Positions 25,927-36,455 of a stretch of DNA of 64,000 nt are shown one piece after another. Source of the stretch: Flavobacteriales bacterium (GTDB taxonomy: Bacteria; Bacteroidota; Bacteroidia; Flavobacteriales; Flavobacteriaceae); contig QOQB01000003.1 of assembly GCA_003331305.1 (NCBI GenBank), positions 62,001 to 126,000 on the forward strand. The letters are read 5' to 3'. Below the pieces are notes generated by a model. It was not told the origin of the DNA, made no database searches, and worked only from the letters and a program-made list of their open reading frames with translations. A program made the position numbers and the translations under genes. Positions within the stretch are counted from its first letter, which is position 1; every line of letters begins with the position of its first letter.

Positions 25927-28900
25927 ATGGCACGTATAAACGAAACACAACAACAAAAAGATTTTAATAAAATCTCCATTGGGCTTTCATCGCCCGAAAC
26001 CATTTTGGCGGCCTCTAGAGGCGAAGTTTTAAAGCCAGAAACCATTAACTATCGTACACACAAGCCAGAACGTGACGGCTTGTTTTGTGAGCGTATTTTT
26101 GGTCCTGTTAAGGATTTTGAATGTGCTTGTGGAAAGTATAAGCGTATACGCTACAAAGGAATTGTTTGTGACCGCTGTGGGGTAGAAGTGACCGAAAAGA
26201 AAGTTCGTCGTGACCGCGTTGGACACATCAGTTTGGTTGTTCCTGTTGCGCACATTTGGTATTTCCGTTCTTTACCAAATAAAATTGGCTACTTACTTGG
26301 ACTTCCTTCTAAGAAGCTGGACATGATTATCTACTACGAGCGATATGTGGTTATTCAACCCGGTATTGCTACTAACGAAGAAGGGGAGCCTGTTCAAAAA
26401 ATGGACTTCTTGGCTGAAGAAGAGTATTTAAATATCATGGAAAAGCTTCCACAAGATAACCAGTATTTGGACGATAGCGATCCAAATAAATTTATCGCTA
26501 AAATGGGAGCAGAATGTTTAATTGAAATCTTAAACCGCATTGATTTAGATGAGCTTTCGTATCAGCTGCGCGATAAGGCCAATAACGAAACTTCTAAGCA
26601 ACGTAAAACGGAAGCATTGAAGCGACTTCAAGTGGTTGAGGCATTCCGTGATGCAAACAAAAACCGTGAAAATCGTCCAGAGTGGATGATTATGAAAGTG
26701 GTGCCTGTAATTCCACCAGAATTACGTCCATTAGTGCCTCTTGATGGTGGTCGTTTCGCTACTTCGGATTTAAATGATTTATATCGTCGTGTGATTATTC
26801 GTAACAATCGTCTTAAAAGATTGTTAGAGATTAAAGCACCCGAAGTAATTTTACGTAACGAAAAACGTATGTTACAGGAGTCGGTTGACTCATTGTTTGA
26901 CAACACGCGTAAGTCTTCTGCTGTCAAGACTGATGCGAACCGTCCGCTAAAATCGCTTTCAGATTCGTTAAAAGGAAAGCAAGGACGTTTTCGTCAAAAC
27001 TTGCTGGGTAAGCGAGTAGATTATTCTGCGCGTTCCGTGATTGTTGTTGGACCAGAGCTTAAACTTTTCGAGTGTGGATTGCCAAAAAATATGGCTGCCG
27101 AACTCTACAAGCCATTTATTATCCGCAAGCTAATTGAGCGTGGAATTGTAAAAACGGTCAAATCTGCAAAGAAAATTATAGACAAGCGCGAGCCTGTTGT
27201 ATGGGATATTTTGGAAAATGTACTTAAAGGACATCCTGTACTATTGAACCGGGCCCCCACGCTTCACCGCTTGGGTATTCAAGCTTTCCAACCGAAACTA
27301 ATTGAAGGAAAAGCGATTCAATTGCACCCACTGGCGTGTACCGCATTTAACGCCGATTTTGACGGTGATCAGATGGCAGTTCACTTACCACTAGGTCCAG
27401 AAGCAATTCTTGAATCCCAATTATTGATGTTGGCATCGCACAACATCCTTAATCCTGCAAATGGCTCTCCAATTACAGTACCTTCTCAGGATATGGTACT
27501 TGGATTGTATTATATGACTAAAGCACGTAATTCAACCAAAGACCATAAGGTTAAAGGTGAAGGCTTGACATTTTATAGCGCAGACGAGGTGAATATTGCT
27601 TTTAATGAAGGCAAAGTTGACCTTAACGCTACCGTAAAAATTCGTGCTAAAGACTTTAACGATGCTGGTGAGTTGGTATATCAAATCATTGACACTACCG
27701 TTGGAAGAATACTATTTAACCAACACGTTCCAGAGAAAGCCGGATACATCAATCAAGTATTGACTAAAAAATCGCTTCGAGGTATTATCGGTGGTATTTT
27801 AAAAGTAACTAGCGTTCCTGAAACGGCTGAATTCCTTGACAAAATTAAGGAAATGGGCTTCTCATTTGCATTTAAAGGCGGTCTATCCTTTAGTTTGGGG
27901 GACATTATTATTCCACAAGAGAAAATAGGATTGATTGACCAAGCCAATGAGCAAGTAGACGGCATCATTGCCAACTACAATATGGGACTCATCACTAACA
28001 ATGAGCGCTACAATCAGGTTATTGATATCTGGACATCAACCAATGCAACGCTAACTGAACTTGCCATGAAGCGCATCAGCGAAGATCAGCAAGGGTTCAA
28101 CTCGGTATTTATGATGTTGGATTCAGGTGCCCGTGGCTCCAAAGAACAGATTCGTCAGCTTACAGGTATGCGAGGATTAATGGCAAAACCTAAAAAGTCA
28201 AATGCCGGTGGAGGTGAGATCATCGAAAATCCAATTCTATCCAATTTTAAAGAAGGCCTTTCGATTTTGGAATACTTTATATCTACGCACGGGGCACGTA
28301 AAGGACTTGCCGATACTGCACTTAAAACTGCCGATGCAGGTTACTTGACACGCCGCTTGCACGATGTGGCACAAGATGTTATTGTGAATGAAGTAGATTG
28401 TGGTACACTAAGAGGACTCTCTGTCTCTGCTCTTAAGAAAAACGAAGAAGTTGTCGAATCACTGGGCGATCGTATTGTTGGACGTGTAGCGCTACATGAT
28501 GTTATTGATCCAGTTTCTGGTGAAATATTAGTAGCTGCTGGTGAGGAAATTTTAGACGAAAATGCCAAAGCAATCGAGAGCTCTGCACTTGATAGTGTGG
28601 AAGTTCGTTCTCCGCTGACCTGTGAGGCTAAAAAGGGAATTTGTGCCAATTGCTATGGGCGAAACCTTGCTACAGGCAAAATGGTTCAACAAGGAGAGTC
28701 TGCAGGTGTAATTGCAGCTCAATCTATTGGAGAGCCTGGAACACAGCTTACACTACGTACGTTCCACGTGGGTGGTATTGCAGGAAATATTTCTGAGGAA
28801 AATAAGCTTGTTGCTCGTTTCGATGGTATTGCTGAAATCGAAGAACTTAAAACCGTCAACGGTAAAGACAATGATGGGAATTCTGTGAAAATTGTGATTT

Positions 28901-30228
28901 CTCGTACCTCTGAGATTAAGATAGTAGATAAAAATACGGGCATCGTATTAAGTACAAATAACATCCCTTACGGTTCGTTCGTATTTGTAAAAGACGGACA
29001 AAAAATTAAAACAGACGATGTGATTTGCCAGTGGGATCCTTATAATGGAGTTATTATATCTGAATTTACAGGATCTATTGGATATGAAAACATCGAACAA
29101 GGTATTACTTACCAAGTTGAAATTGACGAACAAACAGGTTTCCAAGAAAAGGTAATTTCAGAGTCAAGAAACAAGAAGATCATTCCTACTTTATTAATTA
29201 AAGACGCCAGCGGTAAAACGTTACAAACGTATAATCTACCTGTGGGTGCTCACCTTATGGTTGACGATGGCGAGAAAATTGAGAATGGTAAAATTTTGGT
29301 AAAGATTCCTCGTAAGTCTGCCAAATCCGGAGATATTACTGGTGGTCTTCCACGTGTTACGGAACTTTTTGAAGCTCGTAACCCATCTAACCCTGCTGTT
29401 GTTTCTGAAATTGACGGCGTGGTTACTTTTGGTAAGATTAAGCGTGGTAACCGTGAGATTATTGTAGAGTCAAGAACAGGTCAAATCAAAAAATACTTGG
29501 TCAAACTTTCGAATCAAATTTTGGTTCAAGAAAACGACTTTGTAAAAGCGGGTATGCCACTTTCTGACGGAGCTATTACACCAAACGATATTTTATCTAT
29601 CAAAGGCCCTTCAGCTGTACAACAGTACTTGGTTAATGAAGTGCAAGAAGTATATCGTTTACAAGGAGTAAAAATCAACGATAAGCACTTTGAAGTTGTC
29701 GTACGTCAGATGATGCGCAAAGTACGTGTGGAAGATTCGGGCGATACTACATTCTTAGAAGGACAGTTGGTTCATAAAACAGACTTTATCGAAGAAAACG
29801 ATGCACTATTTGGTCAAAAAGTAGTGTTGGAGGCTGGTGATTCTGAAAACCTTAAAGCAGGTCAAATTATTACTGCACGTCAACTACGAGATGAGAATTC
29901 GTTATTGAAACGCGAAGACAAAAACGTAGTAGAAGCTCGCGATGCTGTAAATGCTACCGCAACGCCAATTCTACAAGGAATAACCAGAGCATCACTACAA
30001 ACTAAGTCGTTTATTTCAGCAGCATCGTTCCAAGAAACCACTAAGGTACTCAATGAAGCCGCAGTTGCGGGTAAAATAGACACCCTTGAAGGACTGAAAG
30101 AAAACGTTATTGTCGGACATAAGATACCAGCGGGTACAGGTAACCGTGCGTTTAACGACATCATTGTGGGTTACACCGATGAGTATGAAGCGTTAATTGC
30201 TGAGAAATCGTTAAGTGCAGATGTATAA
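25927..30228 (+). CDS. rpoC: DNA-directed RNA polymerase beta' subunit
   Basis: 1433 residues. The N-terminal zinc ribbon ([20 protein letters not shown]) and the catalytic [12 protein letters not shown], with three metal-binding Asp, are intact. The trigger-loop region and the second zinc site ([13 protein letters not shown]) follow in order. Its stop overlaps the start of the DUF3467 gene by one base. Confidence 0.98.
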   Translation: MARINETQQQKDFNKISIGLSSPETILAASRGEVLKPETINYRTHKPERDGLFCERIFGPVKDFECACGKYKRIRYKGIVCDRCGVEVTEKKVRRDRVGHISLVVPVAHIWYFRSLPNKIGYLLGLPSKKLDMIIYYERYVVIQPGIATNEEGEPVQKMDFLAEEEYLNIMEKLPQDNQYLDDSDPNKFIAKMGAECLIEILNRIDLDELSYQLRDKANNETSKQRKTEALKRLQVVEAFRDANKNRENRPEWMIMKVVPVIPPELRPLVPLDGGRFATSDLNDLYRRVIIRNNRLKRLLEIKAPEVILRNEKRMLQESVDSLFDNTRKSSAVKTDANRPLKSLSDSLKGKQGRFRQNLLGKRVDYSARSVIVVGPELKLFECGLPKNMAAELYKPFIIRKLIERGIVKTVKSAKKIIDKREPVVWDILENVLKGHPVLLNRAPTLHRLGIQAFQPKLIEGKAIQLHPLACTAFNADFDGDQMAVHLPLGPEAILESQLLMLASHNILNPANGSPITVPSQDMVLGLYYMTKARNSTKDHKVKGEGLTFYSADEVNIAFNEGKVDLNATVKIRAKDFNDAGELVYQIIDTTVGRILFNQHVPEKAGYINQVLTKKSLRGIIGGILKVTSVPETAEFLDKIKEMGFSFAFKGGLSFSLGDIIIPQEKIGLIDQANEQVDGIIANYNMGLITNNERYNQVIDIWTSTNATLTELAMKRISEDQQGFNSVFMMLDSGARGSKEQIRQLTGMRGLMAKPKKSNAGGGEIIENPILSNFKEGLSILEYFISTHGARKGLADTALKTADAGYLTRRLHDVAQDVIVNEVDCGTLRGLSVSALKKNEEVVESLGDRIVGRVALHDVIDPVSGEILVAAGEEILDENAKAIESSALDSVEVRSPLTCEAKKGICANCYGRNLATGKMVQQGESAGVIAAQSIGEPGTQLTLRTFHVGGIAGNISEENKLVARFDGIAEIEELKTVNGKDNDGNSVKIVISRTSEIKIVDKNTGIVLSTNNIPYGSFVFVKDGQKIKTDDVICQWDPYNGVIISEFTGSIGYENIEQGITYQVEIDEQTGFQEKVISESRNKKIIPTLLIKDASGKTLQTYNLPVGAHLMVDDGEKIENGKILVKIPRKSAKSGDITGGLPRVTELFEARNPSNPAVVSEIDGVVTFGKIKRGNREIIVESRTGQIKKYLVKLSNQILVQENDFVKAGMPLSDGAITPNDILSIKGPSAVQQYLVNEVQEVYRLQGVKINDKHFEVVVRQMMRKVRVEDSGDTTFLEGQLVHKTDFIEENDALFGQKVVLEAGDSENLKAGQIITARQLRDENSLLKREDKNVVEARDAVNATATPILQGITRASLQTKSFISAASFQETTKVLNEAAVAGKIDTLEGLKENVIVGHKIPAGTGNRAFNDIIVGYTDEYEALIAEKSLSADV

Positions 30229-30539
30229 TGAGCGACAAGGCTAAAAAAGAGGGGAGTATTAATATTGAGCTTGATCCAGAAATGGCACAAGGGACTTACT
30301 CTAATCTGGCTATCATCAATCATTCAGCTTCTGAGTTTGTGGTAGATTTCATTAATATTATGCCCGGTGCACCGAAAGCTAAAGTGAGATCGCGTATCAT
30401 TCTAACGCCGCAACACGCCAAGCGTTTTTTAAAAGCTTTGGGCGAAAATGTGCAACGTTTTGAAGCAGCCCATGGCGAAATAAACGATTATGAGCAACCG
30501 CCCATACCGCTTAATTTTGGACCGACAGGCGAAGCTTAA
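30228..30539 (+). CDS. DUF3467 family protein
   Basis: A 103-residue cytosolic protein of unknown function. It has the family blocks INIELDPEMAQGTYSNLA, SEFVVDFINIMPG and ILTPQHAKRFLKALGENV. It is translationally coupled to rpoC (TAATG overlap), a linkage that recurs in Bacteroidota and suggests a role with RNA polymerase or in growth-rate-linked expression, although none has been shown. Confidence 0.9.
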   Translation: MSDKAKKEGSINIELDPEMAQGTYSNLAIINHSASEFVVDFINIMPGAPKAKVRSRIILTPQHAKRFLKALGENVQRFEAAHGEINDYEQPPIPLNFGPTGEA

Positions 30540-30545
30540 ACAAAC

Positions 30546-30573
30546 AAAACCCTCCTAAACAGGAGGGTTTTTT
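30546..30573. terminator. Bidirectional terminator of the rpoBC operon and prfC
   Basis: AAACCCTCCT (30547-30556) pairs with AGGAGGGTTT (30561-30570) around AAAC, with T-runs on both strands (TTTTTT at 30568-30573; A-run at 30546-30549). It lies between the convergent DUF3467 gene and prfC. Confidence 0.88.
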
Positions 30574-30585
30574 ATTTTGTAAAAC

Positions 30586-32172
30586 TTAAAACTCCGATGT
30601 TGCGTGAAAGCTTATTCCTGGATATTTACTTTGCGTCATTTGTAGAGTAAAGGCAGAATCTGCCAAAAAAACCAATTGTCCTTGTTTGTCTCGTGCTAGA
30701 AATTTCGATTTGGTTTGCTTAAATCCGGTAAAGTCAGCATCTCCTCCTTCATTAACCTCTACCCAACAGGCTTTGTGAACGTTAAGGTTTTCGTAGGTAC
30801 AGCTTGCGCCATATTCATGTTCTAATCGGTACTGAATCACATCAAACTGCAATGCACCAACAGTTCCTACAATTTTGCGCCCATTAAGCTCTAGGGAAAA
30901 CAATTGGGCAACCCCTTCATCCATTAGTTGGTCTATCCCTTTATTTAGTTGTTTGGCTTTCATTGGGTCCGCATTATTTATGTACCTAAAATGCTCTGGT
31001 GAAAAACTTGGGATTCCTCTAAAATGTACTTTCTCGCCTGATGTGAGCGTATCACCAATTTTAAAATTCCCAGTGTCATGTAGCCCAACAATATCACCAG
31101 GGTACGATATGTCCACAATTTGTTTTTTGTCGGCAAAAAATGCGTTTGGACTGCTAAACTTCAACTTTTTGTTGTGACGTACGTGTAGGTAAGGTACGTT
31201 ACGCGCAAAGCTTCCCGAAACGATTTTTATAAATGCCAATCGGTCGCGATGTTTTGGATCCATGTTGGCATGAATTTTAAAAACAAAGCCCGAAAACGCT
31301 TCCTCATCAGGAGCAATACTGCGCTCTTCGCTATTTTTAGGTTGCGGTGGAGGTGCAATTTCCACGAAGCAGTCTAGTAACTCTTGTACTCCGAAATTGT
31401 TTAGTGCTGAACCAAAAAATACAGGATGTTGCTGCCCATTTAAATACGCCTCTCTTTCAAAATTTGGATACACTTCACGAACCAATTCCAGCTCCTCTTC
31501 AAGAGTGGCCTTTGCGCTATTTCCAATAGCCAGCTCGAGTGCGTCATCGTTTAAGTCTTTGAAAATACTACTGTGGCTTATGGTAGTTTTGCTTTCGTCG
31601 TCAAACAAACGAACGGTATTGCTCCAAAGGTTGTAAATTCCCTGAAAATCATAGCCCATGCCAATAGGAAAACTCATAGGAACGGTAGTAAGTCCTAGTT
31701 TTTGTTCCACTTCATCAAGTAAGTCAAACGCATCTTTTCCTTCGCGGTCTAATTTGTTTATAAATACTATGATGGGAATATTTCGCATGCGGCATACGGA
31801 CACCAGTTTTTCGGTTTGTTCTTCAACGCCTTTTGCTACGTCAATCACTACAATTACGCTGTCTACGGCGGTTAGGGTGCGGAATGTGTCTTCCGCAAAA
31901 TCTTTGTGCCCCGGGGTATCTAAAATATTGATTTTCTTGTTTTTATATAAAAAGGCAAGGACAGATGTAGCTACCGAAATGCCACGCTGACGCTCTATTT
32001 CCATAAAGTCACTGGTGGCAGTTTTCTTTATTTTATTTGATTTAACGGCACCTGCTTCTTGAATGGCGCCTCCGAATAAAAGTAACTTTTCGGTAAGTGT
32101 CGTTTTTCCTGCATCGGGATGTGAGATAATACCAAAAGTACGTCGTCGGGCAATTTCTTCTAAAAAACTCAT
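30586..32172 (-). CDS. prfC: Peptide chain release factor 3
   Basis: A 528-residue GTPase that recycles RF1/RF2 from the ribosome after termination. The P-loop is GIISHPDAGKTTLTEKLL (about residues 14-31), G3 is DTPGHKDF and G4 is NKLD. The RF3-specific C-terminal region contains FKIHANMDPKHRDRLAF in part. The ATG is only five bases after a TACTTTTG promoter element, predicting a leaderless mRNA. Confidence 0.96.
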   Translation of the reverse strand: MSFLEEIARRRTFGIISHPDAGKTTLTEKLLLFGGAIQEAGAVKSNKIKKTATSDFMEIERQRGISVATSVLAFLYKNKKINILDTPGHKDFAEDTFRTLTAVDSVIVVIDVAKGVEEQTEKLVSVCRMRNIPIIVFINKLDREGKDAFDLLDEVEQKLGLTTVPMSFPIGMGYDFQGIYNLWSNTVRLFDDESKTTISHSSIFKDLNDDALELAIGNSAKATLEEELELVREVYPNFEREAYLNGQQHPVFFGSALNNFGVQELLDCFVEIAPPPQPKNSEERSIAPDEEAFSGFVFKIHANMDPKHRDRLAFIKIVSGSFARNVPYLHVRHNKKLKFSSPNAFFADKKQIVDISYPGDIVGLHDTGNFKIGDTLTSGEKVHFRGIPSFSPEHFRYINNADPMKAKQLNKGIDQLMDEGVAQLFSLELNGRKIVGTVGALQFDVIQYRLEHEYGASCTYENLNVHKACWVEVNEGGDADFTGFKQTKSKFLARDKQGQLVFLADSAFTLQMTQSKYPGISFHATSEF

Positions 32173-32177
32173 TATAG

Positions 32178-32185
32178 CAAAAGTA
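32178..32185 (-). promoter_or_regulatory. -7 element of prfC
   Basis: TACTTTTG on the minus strand, an exact TAnnTTTG match, five bases upstream of the prfC ATG. Confidence 0.5.
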
Positions 32186-32242
32186 CATTGATTTCATAAA
32201 AAGATAATGTGATACGTCTTTTTTGTACATTTATTCCAAGTT

Positions 32243-32764
32243 ATGGAAGAACAAGTAATTTTAGTAGATGCCTGCGACCGTCAAATAGGGCTTATGCCCA
32301 AAATGGAAGCTCATGAAAAGGGGGTATTGCATCGAGCGTTCTCCGTTTTTATTTTGAATGATAAAGGCGAACTTATGTTACAAAAACGAGCGTTACACAA
32401 ATACCATTCACCTGGTTTATGGACTAACACTTGCTGTAGCCATCAGCGCGATGGAGAAACGAACATAAACGCTGGAAAACGTCGTTTGTATGAAGAAATG
32501 GGTTTTGTTAGCGAGCTGCAAGAAATCACTTCTTTTATTTACAAAGCTCCTTTTGATAATGGCTTAACGGAACATGAGTTGGATCACGTTATGATTGGAA
32601 AGCATAACGGACCTCCTAAAATCAACCGAGAAGAGGTGGCAGATTGGAAATGGATGCCTGTATCTGAAATTCACAAAGATATTATTGCCCATCCAGAGCG
32701 CTACACCGCGTGGTTTATCATTATCTTTGATCAGTTTTATGAAAAAATAAAAGGCAATGAATAA
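32243..32764 (+). CDS. idi: Isopentenyl-diphosphate delta-isomerase, type I
   Basis: Interconverts IPP and DMAPP for isoprenoid synthesis. It is 173 residues with a Nudix fold. The catalytic Cys is in LWTNTCCSHQRDGE, and the metal and proton-relay glutamates are in RRLYEEMGF and TEHELDHV. Its 3' end overlaps the PTPS gene by eight bases, so the two are co-transcribed. Confidence 0.95.
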   Translation: MEEQVILVDACDRQIGLMPKMEAHEKGVLHRAFSVFILNDKGELMLQKRALHKYHSPGLWTNTCCSHQRDGETNINAGKRRLYEEMGFVSELQEITSFIYKAPFDNGLTEHELDHVMIGKHNGPPKINREEVADWKWMPVSEIHKDIIAHPERYTAWFIIIFDQFYEKIKGNE

Positions 32765-33173
32765 AGTAACCGTGTGCCGTAAGGCGCACTTCAATGCGGC
32801 GCATAGGTTGTATAGAAAAGACTGGAATGACGCCCAAAATGAAGCCATTTTTGATAAATGCAGTAATCCCTATTTTCACGGTCATAACTACGAACTCATT
32901 GTTTCGGTTACTGGTGAAATAGATGCAGAGACAGGATATGTGATGGATATGAAAGTGCTTAAAGATTTGATTAAATTACACATCGAAGATGCATTTGATC
33001 ATAAAAATTTAAATGAGCAAGTTCCTGAGTTTTCAACCCTGATTCCTACTGCCGAAAACATTTCGGTGGTGATTTGGGAGAAGCTCAGACCGCATATTTC
33101 AAGCGAAAAAGATTTATCTATTACCCTATATGAAACCCCTAGAAACTACGTAAAGTTTTCGGGACCAAATTAA
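32757..33173 (+). CDS. 6-pyruvoyl-tetrahydropterin synthase family protein (PTPS-II-like)
   Basis: A 138-residue T-fold enzyme acting on 7,8-dihydroneopterin triphosphate. The zinc histidines are in KAHFNAAHR and FHGHNYEL. The nucleophilic Cys stands in the pattern C-x5-HGH (CSNPYFHGH). That spacing is the one described for biopterin-type PTPS, whereas QueD of queuosine synthesis has C-x3-HGH. Automatic naming as 6-carboxytetrahydropterin synthase (queD) should therefore be treated with care. No other queuosine or pterin genes are in the window. Confidence 0.85.
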   Translation: MNKVTVCRKAHFNAAHRLYRKDWNDAQNEAIFDKCSNPYFHGHNYELIVSVTGEIDAETGYVMDMKVLKDLIKLHIEDAFDHKNLNEQVPEFSTLIPTAENISVVIWEKLRPHISSEKDLSITLYETPRNYVKFSGPN

Positions 33174-33183
33174 AATTACCACT

Positions 33184-33450
33184 ATGGCTACGATTCGAGA
33201 TTTAAAAAAAGACATAAACCACGTATTGGGAGAAATTATTGAAATGACGCTTGATTGGGAAAAGGCGAATCCTAAAGCAGACCGAAAAGCTTCTGCAGCT
33301 ATCGTTGACGAGGCCATAAGTACCTATGAGTCGTTTAGTACAAAGATTTACCAAAAAGAAGTTGAAAATAAAAAGGCACACTTTCGTGCCATTCAAGATG
33401 AACTTACTGAAAAGGGAAATGCGCTGATTGAAAAACTTAATGCGCTTTAA
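33184..33450 (+). CDS. Conserved hypothetical protein, 88 aa
   Basis: A soluble, strongly helical and charged protein starting MATIRDLKKDINHVLGEIIE and ending in an amphipathic helix (IQDELTEKGNALIEKLNAL). It looks like a short coiled-coil protein that I associate with Flavobacteriia, but no named domain is recognised. It is probably the third gene of an idi-PTPS operon (ten-base gap). Its last 14 bases overlap the convergent alkB gene. Confidence 0.75.
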   Translation: MATIRDLKKDINHVLGEIIEMTLDWEKANPKADRKASAAIVDEAISTYESFSTKIYQKEVENKKAHFRAIQDELTEKGNALIEKLNAL

Positions 33451-34042
33451 TTACTTTCCTAAATGTTAGGTTAATACGCGGCCCGACTTCTCGAGCCGTT
33501 TTTGCAACTTGATGTTTCCAGTGGTGTTGTGTGCTTCCTTCCATAAGCAATAAACTTCCATGTGCTAAAGCAAATTTTAGGCGTTGGGTTTTGTCGTTTT
33601 TGTGCTTAAGATGAAAATAGCGTTCCGCTCCTAAACTCACTGAAGCAATCACAGGGTTTATGCCTAGTTCACGTTCGTCATCGGCGTGCCAACCATTACT
33701 GTCTTTTCCGTCACGATATAAATTCAATAAAACCGTAGTAAAGCGCTCTTCGCAAAGCGTTTGAATTTTTGTCTCGATTTCTTTGAGCGATTTGGTCATC
33801 GGGTTTGGTTGCATCACAATACCCGAATATCCATAAGGGTCAGTGGTGTGTCCGTGCAACGAAGTCATGCGTGGTTGAGGATACGTCTTTCCAAAAATAG
33901 TGATAGGATCATTTTGCCAAGGAATAGTATCAAGTAGTTCTGAAAAATAGGCATCAGCAACATCTTTTGCTAAAAAACCAGGGTAATACCGGACAGAGGC
34001 GTCTTGTAATTTAGGCTCATAAACATCAAAGCGCAAAGACAT
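33437..34042 (-). CDS. AlkB-like alpha-ketoglutarate-dependent dioxygenase
   Basis: Oxidative demethylation of alkylated bases in DNA or RNA. It is 201 residues, closer in layout to ALKBH2/3 than to E. coli AlkB. The iron triad is visible as His and Asp in NGWHADDE and His in QHHWKH. The 2-oxoglutarate-binding Arg residues are in GPRINLTFR. It overlaps the upstream channel gene by one base (TAATG). Confidence 0.92.
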   Translation of the reverse strand: MSLRFDVYEPKLQDASVRYYPGFLAKDVADAYFSELLDTIPWQNDPITIFGKTYPQPRMTSLHGHTTDPYGYSGIVMQPNPMTKSLKEIETKIQTLCEERFTTVLLNLYRDGKDSNGWHADDERELGINPVIASVSLGAERYFHLKHKNDKTQRLKFALAHGSLLLMEGSTQHHWKHQVAKTAREVGPRINLTFRKVIKAH

Positions 34043-34371
34043 TAGTTGGAATATTTTTCATTTCTTTTTTTAAGCGCCTGCTCTTTGTAATGTAAAAACA
34101 AAGTATTTACAAATCCTAAAATTAAAGCCACGCCAATAATAATATAGGCCATGGTAAAAAGCTTACCAAAATCCGTTTGTGGCGAAAAATCGCCATAACC
34201 GATGGTAGTAAGGGTGATGACCGAAAAATAGAGGTAATCCAGCCATGACCAACCTTCAATATAACGATAAGCAATTGTGCCAATCACTAAAAAAATGTTG
34301 GTAGCAAAAAGCAAACTTCGGTAGGCTGGGTCTCGCCAAAACGAAAGTAGCGTGCGCCAAAAAAATAACAT
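34042..34371 (-). CDS. Two-TM potassium channel family protein
   Basis: A 109-residue membrane protein with two membrane segments (LLFATNIFLVIGTIAYRYI; MAYIIIGVALILGFVNTLFL) flanking a pore loop. The selectivity filter TTIGYGDFSP is intact. This is the minimal Ion_trans_2 pore with no regulatory domain. It shares a base with alkB downstream and is probably co-transcribed with it; the functional link, if any, is unknown. Confidence 0.9.
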   Translation of the reverse strand: MLFFWRTLLSFWRDPAYRSLLFATNIFLVIGTIAYRYIEGWSWLDYLYFSVITLTTIGYGDFSPQTDFGKLFTMAYIIIGVALILGFVNTLFLHYKEQALKKRNEKYSN

Positions 34372-34408
34372 AACGTAAGATTTCTATAAAATTAGGGAAA
34401 TTTTAATA

Positions 34409-34442
34409 AAAAATCCCTCAACTTTATAGGTGAGGGATTTTT
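34409..34442 (-). terminator. Intrinsic terminator after htpG
   Basis: AAATCCCTCA (34411-34420) pairs with TGAGGGATTT (34431-34440) around a 10-base loop. On the minus strand a T-rich tail follows. It ends 20 bases downstream of the htpG stop. Confidence 0.85.
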
Positions 34443-34461
34443 ATGGTACTGTTTTTGGAAC

Positions 34462-36339
34462 TTACTTTATCATATCAAAACTGCGTTTGATAAAGGCGGT
34501 AAGCTCTTCTCCTTTTAGTAACGATTGCGATAAGCGCGCTAAATCCAACGATTGCTTTATTAATCGTTCTTGTTTCTTTTTGGTTTTAGTTTCCAAAATT
34601 TGTGACACTAACGGGTGGTTTACATTCACCACCAATTGATACATATCGGGGAATCCGCCACCAAACATACCGCCGCCGCCAGTTTGCTGCATTTCTTTCA
34701 TACGACGCATAAACTCGGGTTGCGTAATCATAAACGGTGCTGCTTCGCTGTCCATGGCTTCCAATTGAACCGTGTATTGCTCTTTTGGCACCACATTTTC
34801 TATAAGCGGTTTGAGCGTTTCTTTCTCTTCATCGCTTAGTTTAGATAGCTGTGGCTCGTCTTTGGCAATGAGCTTGTCTATGTGATCTGCATCTACGCGT
34901 ACAAAGCCTAATTTATCATCTTCTTGCTCTAGCTTTTGCAACAAATGCCCCACAATGGGTGAGTCTAACAACAACACCGTATAGCCCTTATTTTTAGCAG
35001 CCTGAATGTAAGCGTGTTGCTCGTCAGCATTAGATGCATACAACTGAACCAGCTTTCCATCTTTGTCTGTTTGTGCTTCTTTGGTTTGTTCTTTGAGTTC
35101 GTCTAACGTTAAGAATGTACCGTCAGTAGTAGGGAAGAGGTTAAACTTTTTTGCTTTTTCGTAGAATTTTTCTTCGGAAAGCATACCGTATTCAATGACC
35201 ATTTTAATGTCATTCCATTTTTGTTCTAAGTTTTCACGCTCATTTTTAAAGATGGCTTGCAATTTATCCGCTACTTTTTTGGTAATATAATTGCTGATTT
35301 TCTTTACAGCACCGTCAGCCTGAAGGTAACTTCTAGACACGTTTAGTGGAATATCTGGTGAGTCAATCACTCCTCGTAACATGGTCAAAAACTCAGGAAC
35401 GATTCCTTCAACATTGTCAGTTACAAAAACCTGATTTTGATATAATTGAATACGGTCCTTTTGAATGTTAAGGTCGTTATTTAACTTCGGGAAATACAAA
35501 ATCCCCGTTAGCGCAAAAGGATAATCTACATTAAGATGAATATGAAACAAAGGCTCTTCAAATTGCATTGGATACAATTCCCGATAAAATGACTTGTAAT
35601 CTTCATCTTTTAAATCGCTTGGTTTTTTGGTCCAAGCAGGATTTGGGTTATTTATAATATCATCAACTATTTCCTTTATTTCTTTTTTGTCATCACCTTC
35701 ACCCTCTTCATGCGTTTGCTCTTTGGTTCCAAATTTAATTGGAATGGGCATAAACTTATTATACTTCGAGAGTAATTCGCGAATTCGCGCTTCTTCCAAA
35801 AATTCATCGGAGTCGCTGTCAATATGCAAAATGATTTCTGTTCCACGCACTGTTTTGTCGTGCTCAACTAAAGTGTATTCAGGTGAACCGTCACAAGCCC
35901 AATGCGCAGCAGGAGCATCTTTATGTGATTTGGTAATGATTTCGACCTTTTCTGAGACCATAAAGGCAGAGTAAAATCCAAGACCAAAGTGCCCTATAAT
36001 TCCACTGTCTTTTGCGCTGTCTTTGTATTGATTGATAAACTCCTCTGCACCAGAAAAAGCCACCTCGTTGATGTATTTATTGACTTCCTCGGCAGTCATC
36101 CCCAGACCTTGATCAATAACATGGAGGGTGCGATTATCTTTATCAACTTTAATTTCAATTTGCGGATTGCCGTATTCTACGTTTGCCTCACCAATATTTG
36201 AAAGGTGTTTTAATTTGAGCGTGGCGTCGGTAGCGTTTGAAACCAACTCGCGTAAGAAAATTTCATGGTCACTATATAGAAACTTTTTGATTAGCGGAAA
36301 GATGTTTTCTACTGCAACATTTATTTTACCTGAAGACAT
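34462..36339 (-). CDS. htpG: Chaperone protein HtpG (Hsp90)
   Basis: A 625-residue ATP-dependent chaperone. The N-terminal GHKL ATPase has FLRELVSNATDA, IDQGLGMT and the GHFGLGFYSAF lid motif. The middle domain has the catalytic-Arg loop (LNVSRSYLQ). The C-terminal dimerisation domain follows a Gly-rich stretch. There is a weak promoter-like T-run (TACTTTTTTTG) upstream, but not a clean consensus. Confidence 0.97.
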   Translation of the reverse strand: MSSGKINVAVENIFPLIKKFLYSDHEIFLRELVSNATDATLKLKHLSNIGEANVEYGNPQIEIKVDKDNRTLHVIDQGLGMTAEEVNKYINEVAFSGAEEFINQYKDSAKDSGIIGHFGLGFYSAFMVSEKVEIITKSHKDAPAAHWACDGSPEYTLVEHDKTVRGTEIILHIDSDSDEFLEEARIRELLSKYNKFMPIPIKFGTKEQTHEEGEGDDKKEIKEIVDDIINNPNPAWTKKPSDLKDEDYKSFYRELYPMQFEEPLFHIHLNVDYPFALTGILYFPKLNNDLNIQKDRIQLYQNQVFVTDNVEGIVPEFLTMLRGVIDSPDIPLNVSRSYLQADGAVKKISNYITKKVADKLQAIFKNERENLEQKWNDIKMVIEYGMLSEEKFYEKAKKFNLFPTTDGTFLTLDELKEQTKEAQTDKDGKLVQLYASNADEQHAYIQAAKNKGYTVLLLDSPIVGHLLQKLEQEDDKLGFVRVDADHIDKLIAKDEPQLSKLSDEEKETLKPLIENVVPKEQYTVQLEAMDSEAAPFMITQPEFMRRMKEMQQTGGGGMFGGGFPDMYQLVVNVNHPLVSQILETKTKKKQERLIKQSLDLARLSQSLLKGEELTAFIKRSFDMIK

Positions 36340-36424
36340 AATATTTTATTTTTTCTATTTAATCCAAAAAAAGTACCAAAATGAATTGGCTGACATGATG
36401 GCACTATTTTTTTGTTTAAATATT

Positions 36425-36454
36425 TTGTTTTTTTCTTAAACATTTTTATATTTG
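36425..36454 (+). promoter_or_regulatory. Promoter of the htpG-fabH intergenic RNA
   Basis: TTG (36425-36427), 19 bases, then TATATTTG (36447-36454): a perfect -33/-7 match. It is about 180 bases before fabH. Confidence 0.75.
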
Positions 36455-36455
36455 T

